From Kiritimatiellia bacterium (GTDB taxonomy: Bacteria; Verrucomicrobiota; Kiritimatiellia; RFP12; DVOR01): a stretch of 7,162 nt of DNA. Within the stretch, counting starts at the first letter, position 1. The number at the start of each line of letters is the position of its first letter. Shown piece by piece: positions 6,084-7,162 of the stretch. The stretch spans positions 1-7,162 of the forward strand of contig JAFYMU010000091.1 of the NCBI GenBank assembly GCA_017548245.1. The letters are read 5' to 3'. Below the pieces are notes generated by a model. It did not search any database, was not told where the DNA came from, and saw nothing but the letters and a program-made list of their open reading frames with translations. A program made the translations under genes and the position numbers.

Positions 6084-6088
6084 AGGAG
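6084..6088 (+). promoter_or_regulatory. Ribosome-binding site of glgA
   Basis: AGGAG lies eight bases before the ATG at 6097. It is the strongest Shine-Dalgarno match in the window and fixes the glgA start. Confidence 0.85.
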
Positions 6089-6096
6089 AAGTCATC

Positions 6097-7162
6097 ATGC
6101 CGCAAACAAAGACACCCGAAAAGCGTAAACCGCGCATTCTTATTGTCACGCCTGAAATCACCTACTTGCCCGCAGGTATGGGCAACATGGCCAATAAACT
6201 GAGTGCAAAGGCGGGCGGTTTGGCTGACGTCTCTGCAAGTTTGGTCGCACGCCTCTTCCAATTGGGCGCCGACGTGCATGTGGCATTGCCGCACTATCGC
6301 CGCATGTTCCATGTGGATGTGGGTCGCCTCATTGCTGACGAATTGCGTACCTACCAGGCACACTTGCCCGATAGCCGCATCCACTTGGCAGAAGACCGTT
6401 GCTTCTACTATCGCGACACGGTTTATTCGCAGGGTGACGAAAACCATCACTTGGCACTCGCCTTCCAGCGTGAAGTGATCAACAACATCATCCCCACCGT
6501 GCAGCCCGACTTGATTCACTGTAACGACTGGATGACGGGTTTGATTCCTGCCGCTGCTCGTCGTTTGGGCATCCCCTGCCTCTTCACGATTCACAACATT
6601 CACACCGTGCATCGTTGCTTGAGCGAAATCGAATATTCGGGTATTGACGCCGCAGAATTCTGGAAGAACCTCTTCTACACGCGTCCTCCCTATGATTACT
6701 TTGAAAGCCGTGACACCAACCCAGTGGACTTCTTGACGTCGGGCGTCTTCGCCTCGCACTTCATTAACTCCGTGTCGCCGACCTTCTTGGAAGAAATCGT
6801 GCGCGGTTGGTTTGACTTCATCCCCTCGCAGTTCCGCAACGAAGTGATCGCCAAGTACAATGCTGGTTGCGCTAGCGGTATCTTGAACGCTCCGGATGAC
6901 AGCTACAATCCTGAAACCGACACCAACTTGAAGGTGAACTACAACGCCCAGACGCATCATGCGGCGAAGATTTCGAACAAGATGCAGTTCCAGGAAAAGG
7001 TTGGCCTCTTCAAGAACCCGGACGCCCCCCTCTTCTTCTGGCCGAGCCGCCTTGACCCTGTTCAGAAGGGGCCGCAGTTGCTCACCGAAATCCTCTACAA
7101 GATTTTGGAAAAGTATCGCGACGACAATATCCAGTTCGCCGTGGTCGCCAATGGTCCCTATC
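6097..7162 (+). CDS. glgA: Glycogen synthase, GT5 family (N-terminal 355 codons, runs off the window)
   Basis: The open frame reaches the window end without a stop. It holds the whole N-terminal Rossmann domain and the start of the second. The enzyme transfers glucose from ADP-glucose (some relatives use UDP-glucose) to the end of an alpha-1,4-glucan in the cytoplasm. Visible motifs are KAGGLADV with K38, HCNDWMTGL with D144, FTIHN with H166, and SRLDPVQKG with R318 and K324. By alignment from memory, these match E. coli GlgA K15, D137, H161, R299 and K305; the catalytic glutamate near E. coli E377 lies outside the window. Two features mark a distinct subgroup: about ten extra residues between PEIT and the KAGGLADV loop (20-38), and GILNAPDD (261-268) where classic enzymes have GIxNGxD. 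An extended helical insert (about 190-235) is also seen. It is probably co-transcribed with the secreted coiled-coil gene. Confidence 0.92.
   Translation, partial: MPQTKTPEKRKPRILIVTPEITYLPAGMGNMANKLSAKAGGLADVSASLVARLFQLGADVHVALPHYRRMFHVDVGRLIADELRTYQAHLPDSRIHLAEDRCFYYRDTVYSQGDENHHLALAFQREVINNIIPTVQPDLIHCNDWMTGLIPAAARRLGIPCLFTIHNIHTVHRCLSEIEYSGIDAAEFWKNLFYTRPPYDYFESRDTNPVDFLTSGVFASHFINSVSPTFLEEIVRGWFDFIPSQFRNEVIAKYNAGCASGILNAPDDSYNPETDTNLKVNYNAQTHHAAKISNKMQFQEKVGLFKNPDAPLFFWPSRLDPVQKGPQLLTEILYKILEKYRDDNIQFAVVANGPY

Noticed and set aside
6073..6960. A 295-codon open frame antisense to glgA
   Set aside because: It mirrors the biased codons of glgA, whose motifs on the plus strand are unmistakable, and it has no recognisable domain of its own.

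Overview
The window looks like chromosomal DNA of a PVC-superphylum bacterium. Kiritimatiellota or Lentisphaerota is my best guess from the sequence alone. The main reason is the 712-residue GreA: most bacterial GreA proteins are about 160 residues, but chlamydial GreA is about 715 residues with a long N-terminal extension, and this protein has that layout. The glycogen synthase is also of an unusual subgroup, with an insertion before the KAGGLADV loop and NAPD in place of NGxD. Codon use in the core genes is distinctive: leucine is almost all TTG or CTC, and CTG is nearly absent. The phylum call is inference and the species is unknown.

Layout: (1) Positions 1-765, minus strand: the N-terminal 255 codons of a gene that leaves the window on the left. 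It has an FtsK-gamma-like winged helix followed by BspA-type leucine-rich repeats. (2) Positions 766-2052: about 1.3 kb of AT-rich DNA with no convincing complete gene. It holds a roughly 280-bp MITE-like element with 20-bp inverted ends and a second inverted repeat inside, a short TTTCCGTG tandem repeat, an array of 22-bp palindromic units, and a possible 40-codon gene remnant. (3) Positions 2053-4305, plus strand: a good sigma70-type promoter with an extended -10, a leader, and the long greA. (4) Positions 4319-5443: a 13-bp hairpin, the DHH/DHHA1 phosphoesterase gene (NrnA type) and a textbook terminator with a UUCG loop. (5) Positions 5444-7162: a new transcription unit with a small secreted coiled-coil protein of unknown role, followed 20 bp later by glgA, which runs off the right edge.

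The genes from greA rightwards are ordinary core functions: rescue of stalled RNA polymerase, degradation of nanoRNA or pAp, and glycogen synthesis. I see no defence system, phage, complete insertion sequence, CRISPR array, tRNA or rRNA. The unusual material is the accessory block at the left: the winged-helix/LRR fusion, the MITE-like element and the phased palindrome array.
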